DNA of 64,000 nt from positions 226,417,045 to 226,481,044 of the forward strand of contig NC_135785.1 of assembly GCF_051106095.1 (NCBI RefSeq), given 5' to 3'. Of this stretch, positions 25,661-38,645 are shown piece by piece (positions within the stretch are counted from its first letter, which is position 1; each line of letters starts with the position of its first letter). The notes under the pieces are model-generated. The model was not told the DNA's origin, did not search any database, and saw only the letters and a list, made by a program, of their open reading frames with translations. The translations under genes were made by a program, and so were the position numbers. This DNA is from Pogona vitticeps (taxonomy: Eukaryota > Chordata > Lepidosauria > Squamata > Agamidae).

Positions 25661-27820
25661 CTGTTGAAAACAGTAAAACCAAAAGAAAAAAAAACCTCCT
25701 CCTTTCAATTTTTTCCCATTTTTTTCTAAACAGTATAGCATACCAGCACTGTCATAAGTAGATTTTTAATAACATATTTTGCTTCTTCAGGGAAAAACTG
25801 CTGAAGCATTTGATTTCCCAGTATCTTGAAGTGGCTAGACTGCTTTCCTAAGCCACTTAAAAATATTATGAAATTGAAAGTGGAAGGCAAAATTAAAGCC
25901 ACAAGCTCCATTTTTTTCATTACCAGTGATCACATGTGCTGGAAATGAAACCAAAACAGAGCAATTCTATCTGCAGAAAAACAAAGAAACAAACAACACA
26001 TCTCAGAAAAACAGTAGCCCCTGACAGGGACCCAGAGAGATGCAGTTGGGGACACTCTGTAGGCAGGCTGGTTTGATGTTGTCTGATAGCTAGAAAAAGT
26101 AGTGGATTATTTCTCTACCTCCCTACAAAATAAAACACAACAGAACAAAACAAGTCTCTAGCTCTAATAAGTAGCCAAAACGTGTGATCACTCCTTTTCC
26201 CTCTTCCCTTCTCACAAAAAGGTAGACTTTTACTTTCTTCCAATTTGTTTTCCTAACAGATAGCTTGGCAGATATTCAAGGCCTAAAAGATTTCACTGTA
26301 TTATTGCTACTATTTATGAATTATATTTTAATTTTGTTATTGCTATTATTGTATAACATTATTATTAACAATATTTTACTATGATAGTCTGTTAAATTGT
26401 GTTTCAGTATTATAAGATTGCATTTTAAATTACATTCTACACAGCCTGGCTTATGTTCCCATTATATTCAAGTCCACCCTGGTCCTCAATATTTGGATAA
26501 AGATGGGATAAAAATAAATTAATACAAATAATAATAACATATAACAATTTTAAAGTGCTTTGACCATAAAAAGCACTTTTCCTACATTACGTGAGTGATA
26601 TTTGCAGCAACCACAATCTTGAGTCAGAGTGTCAGTATAATTGGCATAAGACTGAGCAATGGTGAAGTTTAGATTCAGTACTTAATGGCTAGAGTGTGAG
26701 GGAGTCTCTAGTTCAGCCTCTCCATTACTCAGAGTGACGTGAGTGCCAGAAGTGATGGTCTACTCTTAGTGAGCCTTCACCACCTCACCTCACCTCTTTT
26801 CCGTCCCTGTTCCTCACTAAACACTGCTCCCTTTAAACAGAAGAAAGGTAGGCTGGCAAGCAGCAATGATGAGATAGGGCAAGGAGAAAGAGAAGAGGGA
26901 AGCAAGGTGCACATGGAAGAGGTAGGAATGGGGACAAAGGAGAAAGGAAGTTTGGGTGAGGTAAAACTTCATATTAATGGGGTAAAGCAGCATCTCTTTT
27001 CTTCCTGCTCTGCTTTTCCCTGGGGCTTGCTGAGAATTTGCAGCCTCCTGCAAATGGAAACTTCCCTTGTTTTCATTCAACAGGTATTGCTATTGTTCCC
27101 TTGCTTGAATAATTTGTTGTACCTTGCACATGTGGACAGTCTTTGGCTCTGAAAACCTTTGCCACTTCTAAAATGTGTGTTGTGTGTGTTGCCAAGTTTC
27201 AGGTTTAGATTTGGAGGCTCAGATTTTGGAATTCATTCTCTGGGTTTCAAGCTTTGGCTTTGAACTTTCAGAGAATAGAGTGGTGCTTCTACATTAGGGC
27301 TGCACTCATTTTTGTTGCCAGCGGTTTAGACATTAATGGCTGTGTGTTGCGTTATTTTGAGGGGACAGCACATTTACACTGTTATACAAGCTGTATACTC
27401 ACTGCTTTACATTGTAGCCAAGTGTAATTTCTTCAGTGTTGTCACATGAAAAGATATACTAAAATATTTATGAAATGTGAGGGGGTGTACTCACTTCTGT
27501 AATATACTATACTTTCTTTCCATTGTGGGTTGTAGCCTTCGTCCTATACATTTCTCCCCCAAAACTGAGGGGGACAGACCTTTGGTAGTACTTCTTCAAC
27601 CACCTTTAATTGCATAATTGTGAGTCCATACTATATATTTATCTGCCACACATTTTTCTATTGTTGGTGAAGAGTTTGCCACTGATAAGATCACAAGAAC
27701 ACAAACCTAGGCCTCAGATATTGGCCCTGAAATATCATGCAATGGAATGGAGCTGACTTGGAAATCCTAGTGCTTGTAGTTATTTCTCTCTCTTCTTTTC
27801 TAAGTATCAGGGACAATGAC
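25661..27820. other. unassigned intergenic sequence
   Basis: No gene seen. A 137-codon frame starting at 26,739 is shadowed by an open frame on the opposite strand and has no recognisable domain. Confidence 0.45.
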
Positions 27821-27825
27821 ATATT

Positions 27826-27886
27826 TTTTTCTCTCTCTCTTCCCCCTTTCTCTCTCACACACACATGCACGCACACGCACACATGT
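27826..27886. repeat. (TC)n-(CA)n low-complexity tract
   Basis: Imperfect TC dinucleotides followed by CA and CACG dinucleotides. Confidence 0.85.
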
Positions 27887-27989
27887 AGTGAACCTTCCAA
27901 GAACACCTTATTATTGGAAGTGGAGTATGTAGCCACTGCTCAGATGCAACAGGGACAGTACTGGTATGTAAATGTTACCTAATTATTAA

Positions 27990-27996
27990 ATAAAAT

Positions 27997-28039
<43 letters not shown>

Positions 28040-28265
28040 TTTGATTTATATCCCACCCATCTGGTATATTCTACCATTCTGGGTGGCTACCAACAAATAC
28101 ATATACATTAAAATAATGCAGATCCAATTGCCATAATCAATAACAAGAACAGTGCAAAAATATAATAAATGATAAATAACAAAAGAAAGAAGTTAAATGC
28201 TGGCAGGAGGGAAGGCCTGGGTGTACAGCCATGTTTTTAGTTGGGTTTTAAATGTACCCATTCTG
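27990..28265 (-). mobile_element. LINE 3' UTR (CR1/L2-like), minus strand, with (TTTA)n tail
   Basis: About fourteen TTTA units precede gatttatatcccacccatct and a body ending aaggcctgggtgtacagcc. Read on the minus strand this is a LINE 3' UTR ending in ggatataaatc plus an (AAAT)n tail. The coding part is absent. Confidence 0.65.
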
Positions 28266-28298
28266 TTTTATGCTTAAAATATTTGATTTATTAATTTG

Positions 28299-28341
28299 GG
28301 GTTAGAAAAGTGGAGGTGTCTTATACATGGAAAAATATGGT
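28299..28341. mobile_element. half copy of the cttatacatggaaaaat MITE
   Basis: ggttagaaaagtggaggtgt followed by cttatacatggaaaaatatgg matches the right end of the complete element at 47,973-48,228. The left half is missing. Confidence 0.65.
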
Positions 28342-28380
28342 AATTTGTATGATATATAAATGAGGCATCACATATTTAGC

Positions 28381-28605
28381 TGGCTGGATAGCTCAGGGAG
28401 TTAGATACCTCTCTGTGCAGCCAGAGGTTGGGAGTCCAATTACCCACAGTGCCTCTGTTTCAAAGAACCAGCCTGTGTAGCCTTAGGCAAATTGCACAGT
28501 TTCAGGGCACTCCCAGAATAAACCACTTCTGAGTACTGTCTTCCTAGAAAACCCTGAAAAGGATTGCCATAAGTCAGAACTGACCTGACAGCATAAAATT
28601 ATTAA
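28381..28605 (+). mobile_element. tRNA-derived SINE with BovB-like tail
   Basis: The head ggatagctcagggagttaga carries a Pol III A box and gttgggagtccaattaccc is a mutated B box. The middle has gaaccagcctgtgtagcc. The tail ggattgccataagtcagaac is the BovB-like end of Sauria-type SINEs. Nearly full length. Confidence 0.8.
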
Positions 28606-29429
28606 TTACTATCACAGATTTGCAGAATAAAATATGGTGACCCTACACATCCCTTGCACGTCTATATGAATATCTGGCAGACATCTTTTCCATTAATATA
28701 TATAATCCATTTAAAAGCCCCTTTTTTAAAAAGCCTGTTAAAAAAAATCTCATGGCCCCCATCACATCCTGTGATAGTGAATTCTGTATGTTAACAATGA
28801 ATTGTATACAGTACTATTTCTTTCCTTCCTGATCGGAATCTCACATTGTTTAAAAAATACTTGAAAATTCCATAGGAAAGCATGTAGTGGGTCTATTTCA
28901 AAACAGACTTTAAATGAAAGGTAATATTCAAAATGAAGAAGTGATAACAATTGGCCTTGGCTGATCTTGTTAAGAAGTGAGATGTAATTCTGAGTCCTGT
29001 CTCAGGGCTTATCAGTAGCAGTACCTCTCAAACATGAGATTACTAAATGTTGCTATTTTCAAGCAAAAGGAACAAGGAAATCAATTATTTCCATCACTCA
29101 CACGGACGTTACAATATGAGTGTATTCATTCTTTCCATTTTCTTTCTTCAGGGACACATTCCGGCATTCAAAAATATGACTCCCACGTGGAAGACAATTT
29201 TACAATCAATATTATGCAGAGATACCACTGTTTTGCATTAGGATTTGCTCATTGCTCTCTTTAATTCTGACATGGAGTTTGAATACAGAACTGCTAGTGT
29301 CTGAACAAGGAACTAAATTCTGGACTCAAACAACAGTTTGCAGTTTACAATCACCCATGAAGCATCTATTGTATTCTAAAATATTTTGATCCACCTCTCC
29401 CCACTTGAGAATGGCTGTGGAACCTGATC
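28606..29429. other. unassigned intergenic sequence
   Basis: No gene seen. Two short overlapping frames around 29,034-29,264 show no recognisable features. Confidence 0.45.
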
Positions 29430-29790
29430 TCTTTGGATATTATTTTTTCACAATCTACATGCCAATACACAGAGGAATTATATCAGGAAGATCTGGATGT
29501 CCCGGACAACCCAGATAGTGTGGTTGCTGACCTTGAGCCAGATATCCTGGAGAGTAAAGTCAAGTGGGCCTTAGAAAGCATGGTTAACAACAAGGCCAGT
29601 GGAGGTGGTGGCATTCCAGCCTAACTTTAAAATCTTAAAAGATGATGCTGTTAAGATGCTACACTCAATATGCCAGCAAGTTTGGAAAACTCAGCAGTGG
29701 CCAGAGGATTGGAAAAGATCGGTCTACATCCCAATCCCAAGGAAGGGCAATGCCAAAGAATGCTTCAACTAGTCAATGTTTCTTCTTTCC
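29430..29790 (+). mobile_element. RTE-BovB LINE fragment (reverse transcriptase N-terminal part)
   Basis: The frame reads LDVPDNPDSVVADLEPDILE and then VKWALESMVNNKASGGGGIP. These are diagnostic BovB ORF residues just upstream of the reverse transcriptase core. After a stop and frame change, further BovB words follow (ASLENSAVARGLEKI and IPRKGNAKE-like sequence). Both ends are truncated. BovB is abundant in squamates. Confidence 0.88.
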
Positions 29791-29965
29791 CTTGTAGTAC
29801 AGGAACATAGAATAGTTCTAGATATCTGTATATACCAAACCCTGCTTTTATCCATGACTAAGACAAACTTCCTCACTCTCCAGTGATAAACTTATGTTAA
29901 TCAGATGGACTTACTTGCTGGAAACACTGAAATGTACATAACCAAGTTACTTATTGGTCTGTTTG

Positions 29966-30390
29966 AATTTATTTATTTAAAATATTTTACCCCACCTTTC
30001 TTCTTAAAAAGGACCCAAGGTGGCTTATATAATTAAAAGACAATATTAAAGCCAATGGCAGTGAGTATATGAATACTAAAATGTATCAAACAAATTCCAT
30101 ACTAAAAATCATAAGCAAAATCAAAACATATTCAAACCAGTAAAGTACAAAAATCCATTAAAAAATCCCAATCAGGCAGCCAGTTACTCAAGGAGACCAT
30201 GCCTGAAAAGAAAGGCCTTAGCCTGTTTGTGGAAGGGCAGTGAAGACAGGGGGTCAGCCTGTGGGAAGAGGTTTTAAAGTTTGGGAGCATCAACCGAGAA
30301 GGCCCTCTCCCAAGTCTCTACCTGAAACACCTGTGAATGTGGCAGGACTAAGAGAAAGGCTTCTTCTGATGATCTTTACACTTGAGCAGG
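29966..30390 (-). mobile_element. LINE 3' UTR (CR1/L2-like), minus strand
   Basis: The minus-strand 3' end is at tttatttatttaaaatattt, followed outward by ccccacctttcttct. The body contains ccgagaaggccctctcccaa, a phrase common in squamate LINE 3' UTRs. The family name is tentative. Confidence 0.6.
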
Positions 30391-32543
30391 TTTCCTTTCC
30401 AGCTTCAGTGCTCACCTACCAGGTCTCACCTCCTTTGCGAGCTGTAATGTTGAAGAGTTCTGTGTCTCATTTGGTTTTAGAAACAACTGGCCACTTGTCA
30501 AAGTCTTCTAGCTAAGTTCTTTGATAAATTTATTCTAGTGAAAATCAGTTGATTCAGTTCTTTTGACTAGCCCAATAGAAAGAAATAAAAGAATGTTCTG
30601 GAAAATGAGCTGACTTTTCTGTGTGGAAAACCCTGTGTCTCCCATGCATTCAGATCTGAATTCAAGAATCATGGAGGCTGCTGACACCTAATGTTTCAAA
30701 ATCAAGAAGGAACTTCCACAGATGCCCATCCCTGGACCTCGGAAGGTGCACCTCTTCCCTGTACTCCCCAAATTATCTCCTTGCTTACAGAAAAAAAAAA
30801 TCTCTCACGGCATTTTAAAAACAAATTTAGAATTTGTGGGGGGCATGTGGATACAGAGTGCTTAAGCTCCCTTGACATAACGAAACTGTTCCCCAAGAGC
30901 TCAAATTTTGGTGCAATTAAAAAATGAGAAGGGAGGCCTGAGGGGAGGGGTAGGAGAGTTGGGGAACGATATTTGCTGGCTTGGGAGCCACATGTATCAC
31001 ACTTTTCCTGTTCCTGTTCTAAGCAGACAGTGAAGAAGGTATTGCAATGTGTAATACACTACAGTATTAGAAAGGCAGTCTCCTACATGTCACAATGTAG
31101 GAAAAAAGATGCCAGGTGTCTACTCTAGCCTTCCCCTTATTTTATAGCTTGGACTCACATCTCAGAATGTTTCCCTGAACAAAAATTAAATTAAATAAAA
31201 TGTTGTAATGTAGCCATGACATGTTATTTTTGTGTGTGAAGGAGATATTTATATGGAGAAGTGTTTTAGAATCTGCACCTCTACATGCAGTATGAAGTGG
31301 TACAGCCTAGATACAGTTTTATCATCTTGATGAAAACTGGATTGCGATGTACAGTGAAATGCTTCAAAATCCCATAATTATAAGGGAACCTTATATGTTG
31401 TGTTGTTGTTCACACATTGTTCTAACATAAGGTGCAGATATGTTGTGCGATACTGTACGTAACCCCCATTTAAAAAACCCCTGTTCATATGCCATTCATG
31501 TCCATATTTAGGTAATGCTTTGAAACACAGGTGGTAGAGTTGTATCTTCTTACCATACTGTGTGGCCTCTATACATTCAGCCTAAAAAGAGCCAATGCAC
31601 CCACTACTTGTCTGCATATAGCTCTAATTCAGTTCAGGGAGACTAAATGCAATTCTGACTCTCATACACATATCACTGAAGTTGTGAAAATGTGTGTCTT
31701 TAGAAATAGCAGTTTACGATACAGAGATATTTTTTCCTATCTTGTGTGTCTGCTGCTTCATTACAAGAACCTACTTACATTATGAATATTAACATATTTA
31801 CAAGGACTAGTTCATATATGATCATTGACTAATAGCTGATTTATATACAACATTGTAATTATCTCTTTCCCCCCTCCTTCCTATCGCTTTTGCGTTTGCT
31901 TTTGCACCCTTAAGTTTTGGGTTCCCATTTTGTATGTTGCATTCAACATTTTGTATAGCTAAAACATTTTTTAAAAGAGTTAATGGTGCTTGTAACAAAT
32001 TCTCTGGGAACGTTATCTGCTCTTCTTTCTGTGTGTGTTTTGAAAAACTATAAAAATGTATCATGTTCATTTGACTTCCTATGAATATAATCTAATAATT
32101 GTGATTGTGAAAGCCCTTAAAACAGCAGAAGTAAAACAAACAGAACTGAATAAGCACAGGGCAGAATCTCAGATAGCTCCAAGAGAAAGCCTACACATAG
32201 CTGCCTGAATATGTTCAAATAAAGGCATTTTCTGGGATTTTTGATACATTTTGACAGAAATTTTCCAGCTTTTATGCCATTCTCTTATAAATCCTGTGTG
32301 GTCAAGGAAGTATTCTTTAGCTTCGTCTTTTGTTTTTTCTTAAGCAGTCCCATAGTGCCGAGATGTACAATTCTGAGCAGTTGGTAATGACAAGGAAACA
32401 CATGAACAATGTGCAACACAATGAATAGTGTGACTGGTACATCAGTGACAATGATGCCAATTGGGGTGCTAAGATGTAATGAGCAACACAATACCAAGTC
32501 TTACAAATCATCTGCTGAAATCCTTTTTTAGTGTAATAAGCTG
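30391..32543. other. unassigned intergenic sequence
   Basis: No gene or bounded repeat recognised. Confidence 0.45.
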
Positions 32544-32631
32544 CAACTAGAGTAGGCTTGCTTAATCAATTGAACTTATAAGGAAGTTGACTCACCAAAT
32601 CCCCACTAATTCAATGGGCTAACCCTAGTTG
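32544..32631. mobile_element. small MITE with 14-bp inverted ends
   Basis: Ends caactagagtaggc and gctaaccctagttg are inverted repeats with two mismatches. The interior has aggaagttgactcaccaaat and ccccactaattcaatggg. The related copy at 9,518-9,600 confirms it is repetitive. No clear target duplication. Confidence 0.65.
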
Positions 32632-32949
32632 TAACTTGCAACAGGATTTCCACCAATGAGTTCCTTTTGGAATTTAACTTTTTGACCTCTGTTCTTGATT
32701 GGTTCCATTGGGACATGAATTTATTGGGAGACACATAGTAGCTTCTCTATGGACCTAGTTTGTTAAGGACCACTATATATGCAGCACATAAAGCAGAAAG
32801 GTGTTGAAGGCTTTGTTCATAATGGAAGAAAATGTAACACTTTTAGAGATATTATGGCCTGTCATCATGCGAACTATGAATATACTGGAGATGCATGTCA
32901 AATAAAGACGATATTTTAAAAGACCCTTTATTTATTTAGACATTTCTTT

Positions 32950-34000
32950 GCACTTTTATGTGGATTCTTATTCTATTGTTTCTGTGTTTTTTATTTTTAT
33001 TTATAAACTATAATATACATACACAACATAACAAACATAGCAAAAAAAGAAGGAAAGAGAAAAGGACAAAGAATAAGAAAGAAAATATACAACTGAATCA
33101 ATGTAACTTTTTAAAGAAGCACCCATCGCTGGGACCAATAGAGGTATTGTTCATTCAACATTTTGATTTAGATTATGTTGCCCCATTGTTTCTTGTTTGA
33201 GTAAATGGCCCTCAAGAAACATAGGAAGCTTTGGCAAATTTCAGCAAACTTATTTTCTTTTATTAATCCTTTACTAGCTCAGTGATTTAGGTCTCTGCCT
33301 GCGGAGTCAGATGTTGCAAGTTCAATTCCCCATTGTGCCTCCTCGACAGGGGCTGGACTCAGTAATCCATAGGGTCTCTTCAAGCTCTGCAGTTCTAAAA
33401 TGATGATAATGGTTGCATATATTTTATATCTGATGCCAATTCCTCATTAACAGCTATGTCCCAGACTTCATAATACATTTCAATTATTTGACATCTATAC
33501 TTCAATTTCTAATTTTTTTGCAATTACTAATCAAGCTGCCATTATCATATTTATTATTAGTCCTTCTTTTGTCTGCTTATACTGTCCCTCTTCAAAAATC
33601 ATACACTCTTTGAAGAGATTTCTATCCCAGTTTATACATTTTTTCCTAATTCTTTAAATACTAACTTCCAAAATTTCAATACAACATCACATTTCCACCA
33701 CATATGGAAATAAGTAACTAAATATTGACCACACGTCCCAAGTTTTCAAATATCTAGAGTCAATGTTATTTAATTCCACAGATGTCAGATGCCATCTCCA
33801 AATCATTATCCAAACATTTTCTTTTGTCTTGACATAGTTCTGAATTTTTTTCATATACTCTTCCATGCGCCAGTACTTATTTCCTTAGCCATATCCATTT
33901 CCCACATTGCTTTTAAAATTACTTGGTGATTTTCTGCCCCTATCCTTGTGGTTTCTGTTCTGTCTTGAGAGTCTCTTGTAGAACCATGTGCCTTTTCTTC
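32950..34000 (-). mobile_element. L1-like LINE 3' fragment, minus strand, interrupted by a SINE
   Basis: On the minus strand near 33,690-33,600 the sequence reads TYFHMWWKCDVVLKFWKLVF. This is the HMWW-x-C signature near the C-terminus of L1 ORF2. It becomes A/T-rich towards 32,950 like a 3' UTR. The SINE at 33,274-33,410 lies within it. Stops and frame changes are present. Confidence 0.65.
33274..33410 (+). mobile_element. tRNA-derived SINE with (GAT)n-type tail
   Basis: The A box is in tagctcagtgatttaggtc and the B box is gcaagttcaattcccc. Then comes cctcctcgacaggggctgga, ending ttctaaaatgatgataatg. The same family occurs on the minus strand at 50,884-51,050. Confidence 0.8.
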
Positions 34001-34383
34001 TGTTTTTCTGGACTATGTAGGATAACATGAGTATCCACATATTAGCCCTTCACAGCAGACACAGACACAAGAACTGATTTAGAACAAATCAGCAGTGTTG
34101 CTTCCTTCATCTTTACCTTCAAATGTCTAACAGAGACATTTAAATAAGCTGTAAGATACTTTAACTATCCTCCCCTTATAACTAGGAAGGTAAAAATGGA
34201 GGACAAAACTGGATATACAATAAAATAAAATATGCTTGTCACTGACTTCCAAGTTTTGCAAAATAACTGAGATGCATGCCACCTTGCAATGAGAAAATAA
34301 CAATCTTAATCCAGATGCAACAGGGAAACGATACCAGCTTAGCCAACACTGATTTCCTGAAAGCAAAGACCCTGTGTATTTTG

Positions 34384-34660
34384 TTTGTTTGTTTGTTTCA
34401 TTTTTATACCACCCAATTTGACCAGGGCCACTCTGGGAGGTTTACAATAAAGACACACACCGGCATAATTAAAATGCCAATTCAACAGGACATAAAATAA
34501 AAATGCAAATAAACGATCAAAAAGCTTTAAAATACATTTACTAAAATAAACATTTAAAATGGAGGAAGTAGCCATATTAAAGCTAGATTAATCCAGCTGA
34601 CTCCTTAGGTGTAATATTTTGAAATTCCTGCCTGATTAACAGGGTTTTAAATGACTTTTA
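34384..34660 (-). mobile_element. LINE 3' UTR (CR1/L2-like), minus strand
   Basis: The (TTTG)n tract and then catttttataccacccaat followed by gaccagggccactctgggag are the reversed end of a LINE 3' UTR. A/T-rich body follows. Confidence 0.55.
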
Positions 34661-36785
34661 AACGAATCTCTTATTAAATTATAGAAAAAAAAATCAGCAC
34701 CAAAAGTGAAAACAGTTTAAAATACTCCACAGAATTAGCATTTGTTAACAGTGTTTATATTCGATTCTCTGCACAAGATGGTTTAAGGAACAACAGGTAA
34801 TTCAAATGAACAATTCCAAACCCTTAGCACAACAGTAAAAGCCACCAAGTGGCTATATGTCTCCTTTATAGCTTTTTTTTGTCAGGCTAGCTCACTGAAA
34901 AAGTCAGCTATGTGTATTATTTGAAGACCTAGACCTATCATAAATAGCATCCTGGGCAAGGAGCAGAGATTAAGGGAGGGGAAAAGACATCTTTAGGCTA
35001 CACCTCCTATAATCAGGGCTACTGGTTATGCTATTCGAACAGTTCTGGAAGCTAGACTCCAAGAAGTCAATTTTCAAGCTCTGTTTCTATTGACATCCTT
35101 CAGCTGATAGCATTATTTTCTTTAAAATATGCACACACACAAACACACACACACACATTTTACAGTGTTTATAGCTGTTCTTTGTAATGTCAAGATCAAA
35201 CTAAAGCCATGTTCTGCTGAGTTTTATCTGAGAAACATCTTTATCTTTAAAACAGCATTTTTCTCAATGCTTCATAGCTCACACTTCACCAATTATTCTA
35301 ATTTAAGAATGTTGGTCCAACCATGATAGAAAAGGAACATTCCCCACCACCACCACCACCAAAAAAAGAGGGGGATGTTGTAAAAAGATCCAGAAATCTA
35401 TCAGATTCCATTCGGGGTTCAGAGGTTATGGCTGCTGTATCAGGAGGTGAGAGGCTGTTCCCATGAGAAGAGCAGCTGCATTATCTTTTAGTATGTTAGT
35501 CAAGGACACTCTGACTGGAGCCTTATTGCTAATTAGCTCCAGCTGTCTTTTCCAGAAGCTTCTGCATGGACTGGATTTGGACTGGCTGATGGGTATCATC
35601 TCTGTTACCAGAAGTTAAAGGATGAACAGTAGCAAATGCAGAGATAGCTGGGGCTTTGTGTCTGTTGATGTTCAGTTTGTTTCTCCATTTAAACTGCACT
35701 CTACATGTAGTGAGGAACCCTATGTGTTATTCTGATTACCACCACCCCTTTTTTTGTAAATTCCTGCTTAAACTAGTTAGACTTTATTGTTTTTCCCTGT
35801 TGTGGCTGTTCCCAAATGGCTTCTGTAATTCAGCTTTGATAACCTGGTTTAAAAACTATTTTTGTTGTTGTTTGAATCTGCTCCCCCTTCAATAGATATA
35901 AATAAGCACTATATGAACCATTCTCTCTGTGTTCTGTTTGGGCTTCATCTAGTTTGAGGGCAGTGCTATGTAGCAGCATTGGTTTTAGCTCTGTGGTTAA
36001 GTTCCTTGTGATGGCTGATTCCAGTAGTGCTGCCAAGTTATTTCAGGTGTAAGCAGGGGTGAAGGACAATAAGAAGATAAGTTGAGAATCAATCTCAAAC
36101 TTGACTGAGGTTTGGGTGGCTCAGACAGATTATCCCTGGAAGAAAGCATATGTCTCTCCTCTGTCTTTGTCAGATGTGTATACATTTAGAGGTATTCTGT
36201 TATTATATTGATCATTTATGGTAAGTTTTAAAAACTTACAGCAGTATTGCTGGGTGTTAACACAAACATAATCAATAAATGCATTTGTAGATGGAAATAG
36301 GATGTCCTGATAACTTCTGAGAACAATAAATAGGAGCTGTGGGTATCGGAAGCACCTTTCTGTCAGCTGACTCCAAACAGGGCATAGCAGAGGAATAAAG
36401 CTGAGACAGACCCCAGGGAGTATGTGACCAGGGAGAAGTACCAGGAGTTTGGTGTGGGAGGCCCCTGTTAACATTTTGGGTATCTGGCTATAGTTATATA
36501 TTGATGGATTTTCACAGGATCCTTCAAGGCAGACATGACAAAGGGAAGGACATTTATAGACAAACAGAAGAAAGTAAAAAATGTAATATGGATTATGGAG
36601 ACAAAAGGTACTTCGGTGGTGACAAAAAGAGACACAAAGTGTGTGCTATTTTTATTGTCATGCCCAATAATAACAGAGTGTACACATACAGCAAGTGCAA
36701 ATTGGTAGCACTGCTGGAATTAAAAATGGAAAAATTGGAGCAGTAAGTGACCATATTAAGGCTATAAGAGAAAATGAAGAGTTGC
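34661..36785. other. unassigned intergenic sequence
   Basis: No gene seen. A (CA)n tract lies at 35,128-35,157 and a short (CCA)n at 35,344-35,361. Confidence 0.45.
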
Positions 36786-37330
36786 TGTTCAGTCGTTAAG
36801 TCATGTTCTTGCCCATAGTAGTAGATATGATAATCGCCTGAATTGAATTCGCCCATTCCCTTCCATTTTAGTTTACTGACACCCAGGATGTCAATGTTTA
36901 TTCTTGCCATCTCCTGTTTGACCACATCCATCTTCCCAAGGTTCATAGATCTTATATTCCAGATTCCTTTGCAGTATTTTTCTTTGCAGCATCGGACTTT
37001 CCTTTCACTTCCAGGCATGTCTGCAGCTGAGCATCCTTTTGGCTTGGACTCAACCACTTCATTAGCTCTGGAGCTACTTGTACTTGTTCTTCGCTCTTCC
37101 TCAGTAGCATGTTGGATGCCTTCCAACCTGAGGGGCTCATCTTCCAGCATCATATCTTTTAGCCTTTTGTTTTTGGTCATGGGGCTTTCTTGGGAAAGAT
37201 ACTGGAGTGGCTTGCCAGTTCCTGCTCCAGGTGGATCACATTTAATCAGAATTCTCCACTATGACATGTCCATCTTGTCTGTCCTTGCACGGCATAGCCC
37301 ATAGCTTCTCTGAATTACTCAAACCCCTTC
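36786..37330 (-). mobile_element. RTE-BovB LINE 5' part (endonuclease start), minus strand
   Basis: On the minus strand the frame contains LRLEGIQHATEEERR, then KVRCCKEKYCKGIWNIRSMN and MDVVKQEMARINIDILGVS, then KWKGMGEFNSGDYHIYYYGQ. This is the start of the BovB endonuclease domain (the WNIRSMN and GEFNS words are characteristic). The upstream 5' leader, including gcacggcatagcccatagc, is also present. It breaks off after YYYGQ. The remaining codons of the long open frame (down to 36,593) are not BovB. Confidence 0.88.
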
Positions 37331-37334
37331 AACA

Positions 37335-38390
37335 CAACAAGGAAGCAATCCGTGAAGAGTACATAGACAGAACTCTTGGGCAGCAGCAACCAAGGAAGGC
37401 ACCTGAAGTGGAAGAACAGCAGGACAAAGTAGAGGAGGAGATTGCTGAGGAGAAAACAAATGCAGTGAGGAAGCACCATAGAAAAGAGTCACAGTTAGGA
37501 GTGAATTAATGAGACACTCTTCAACAGTGGAACTGGAAAAACTCTTTCAGATTCTCAAAGGAGTCTAACAGACAATATGCAGAGGAAGGCATAAGGAGAC
37601 CCTGTGGGAGGACACAAGAGAGGCTGAAGCTCAACCAGGCAGAGTCACTGAACCCACATCCAAAAAGAAGAAGGGAAGACTAATCATAGTAAGAGACTCC
37701 CTGCCATGTGGGATTAAAATTGAAATATGTCAGGAAGATCCATGGATCCACCTGGAGGATGGATTAGGGATGTGACAGAAGAATTGCCATAATTGATAAA
37801 ATCCATGAATGCATATCTCTTGCTTCTCGTCCATGTGGGAAGAAATGAGACAGCAAAGAGGAACTATGAAGAAATCACATGAGACTTTGCATCTCTGAGA
37901 GGGAAATTCAAGGACTTGGGGGCCCAGATAGTCTTCTTGTCCAACCTACCAATACTCAGAAGAGGAAAAGGAAAGGAAAGTGGAATACTCTGCATGAATG
38001 ACTGGCTACGAAGGTGGTGCCAACGTGAGGGATTTTGGATTTTGAGAGCATGGGCTGCACTTCCTGGAAGATGGACCACTGGCAAGTGATGATTTGCATC
38101 TCATAAGGACTGGGAAGAATGTGCTTGGCCACAACATAAAGAACTTCAGCAGAATGGCTTTAAACTGAATTGAAAGGGGAAGGGGTGTGCAAGCTCAGAG
38201 GTAAAGATAGATGAAGGCTTATGCAAAATAAGAGGAACATACTGAGTAGCAAATGGGGGCCAATAATAATCTTCATAAGAATGTATGACAAAAAGAAGGC
38301 CATGAATCACAAAATATACAAATGCCAGGAGTATGGGAAACAAACAAGAAGACCTGGAAATCTTAGTTCAGGAGGGTTAATATGACTTGG
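37335..38390 (+). mobile_element. CR1-like LINE, ORF1 with esterase-like region
   Basis: The plus strand contains words of the esterase (SGNH-type) domain described for CR1-like ORF1 proteins: RLIIVRDSLPCGIKIEI (block I with the GDS-like serine), then blocks near DSLLVQP and GFWILRAWAAL-like sequence. A final DDLHLI before RTGKNVLG resembles the catalytic D-x-x-H block. Frames shift several times, so it is decayed. It is followed, after a BovB insertion, by a CR1 endonuclease piece on the same strand, which supports one original LINE. Confidence 0.65.
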
Positions 38391-38645
38391 TTGTGTGCTG
38401 TCAAGTCAGCTCCAAAGTATGGTGACCCTCTGAGTGAGTGATCTCCAAAATGTCATGTCCTCAAGAGTCCTGCTCAGTTCTTGCAAACTCATACAGTGGG
38501 AGTCAGCCCATCTCACATCTGGACTTCCTCTTTCTCTGCTGCCTTCAACCTTTCCCAGCATTATTGTCTTCTCCAGAGAACCCTGTCTTCTCATGAAGTG
38601 CACAAAGTAGGACAGCCTTAGTTTCAACATTTGTGCTTCCAAAGG
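38391..38645 (-). mobile_element. RTE-BovB LINE 3' end, minus strand
   Basis: On the minus strand the frame reads MLKLRLSYFVHFMRRQGSLE and KTIMLGKVEGSRERGSP. These are diagnostic of the BovB ORF C-terminus (MLKL...YFGHLMRR...LEKTLMLGK). The 3' UTR ends near 38,391. It lies between two same-strand parts of a CR1-like element, so it is most likely an insertion into it. Confidence 0.88.

Noticed and set aside
36593-37180. 195-codon minus-strand frame as a novel gene
   Set aside because: Most of it is the BovB endonuclease start; the rest is chance extension.
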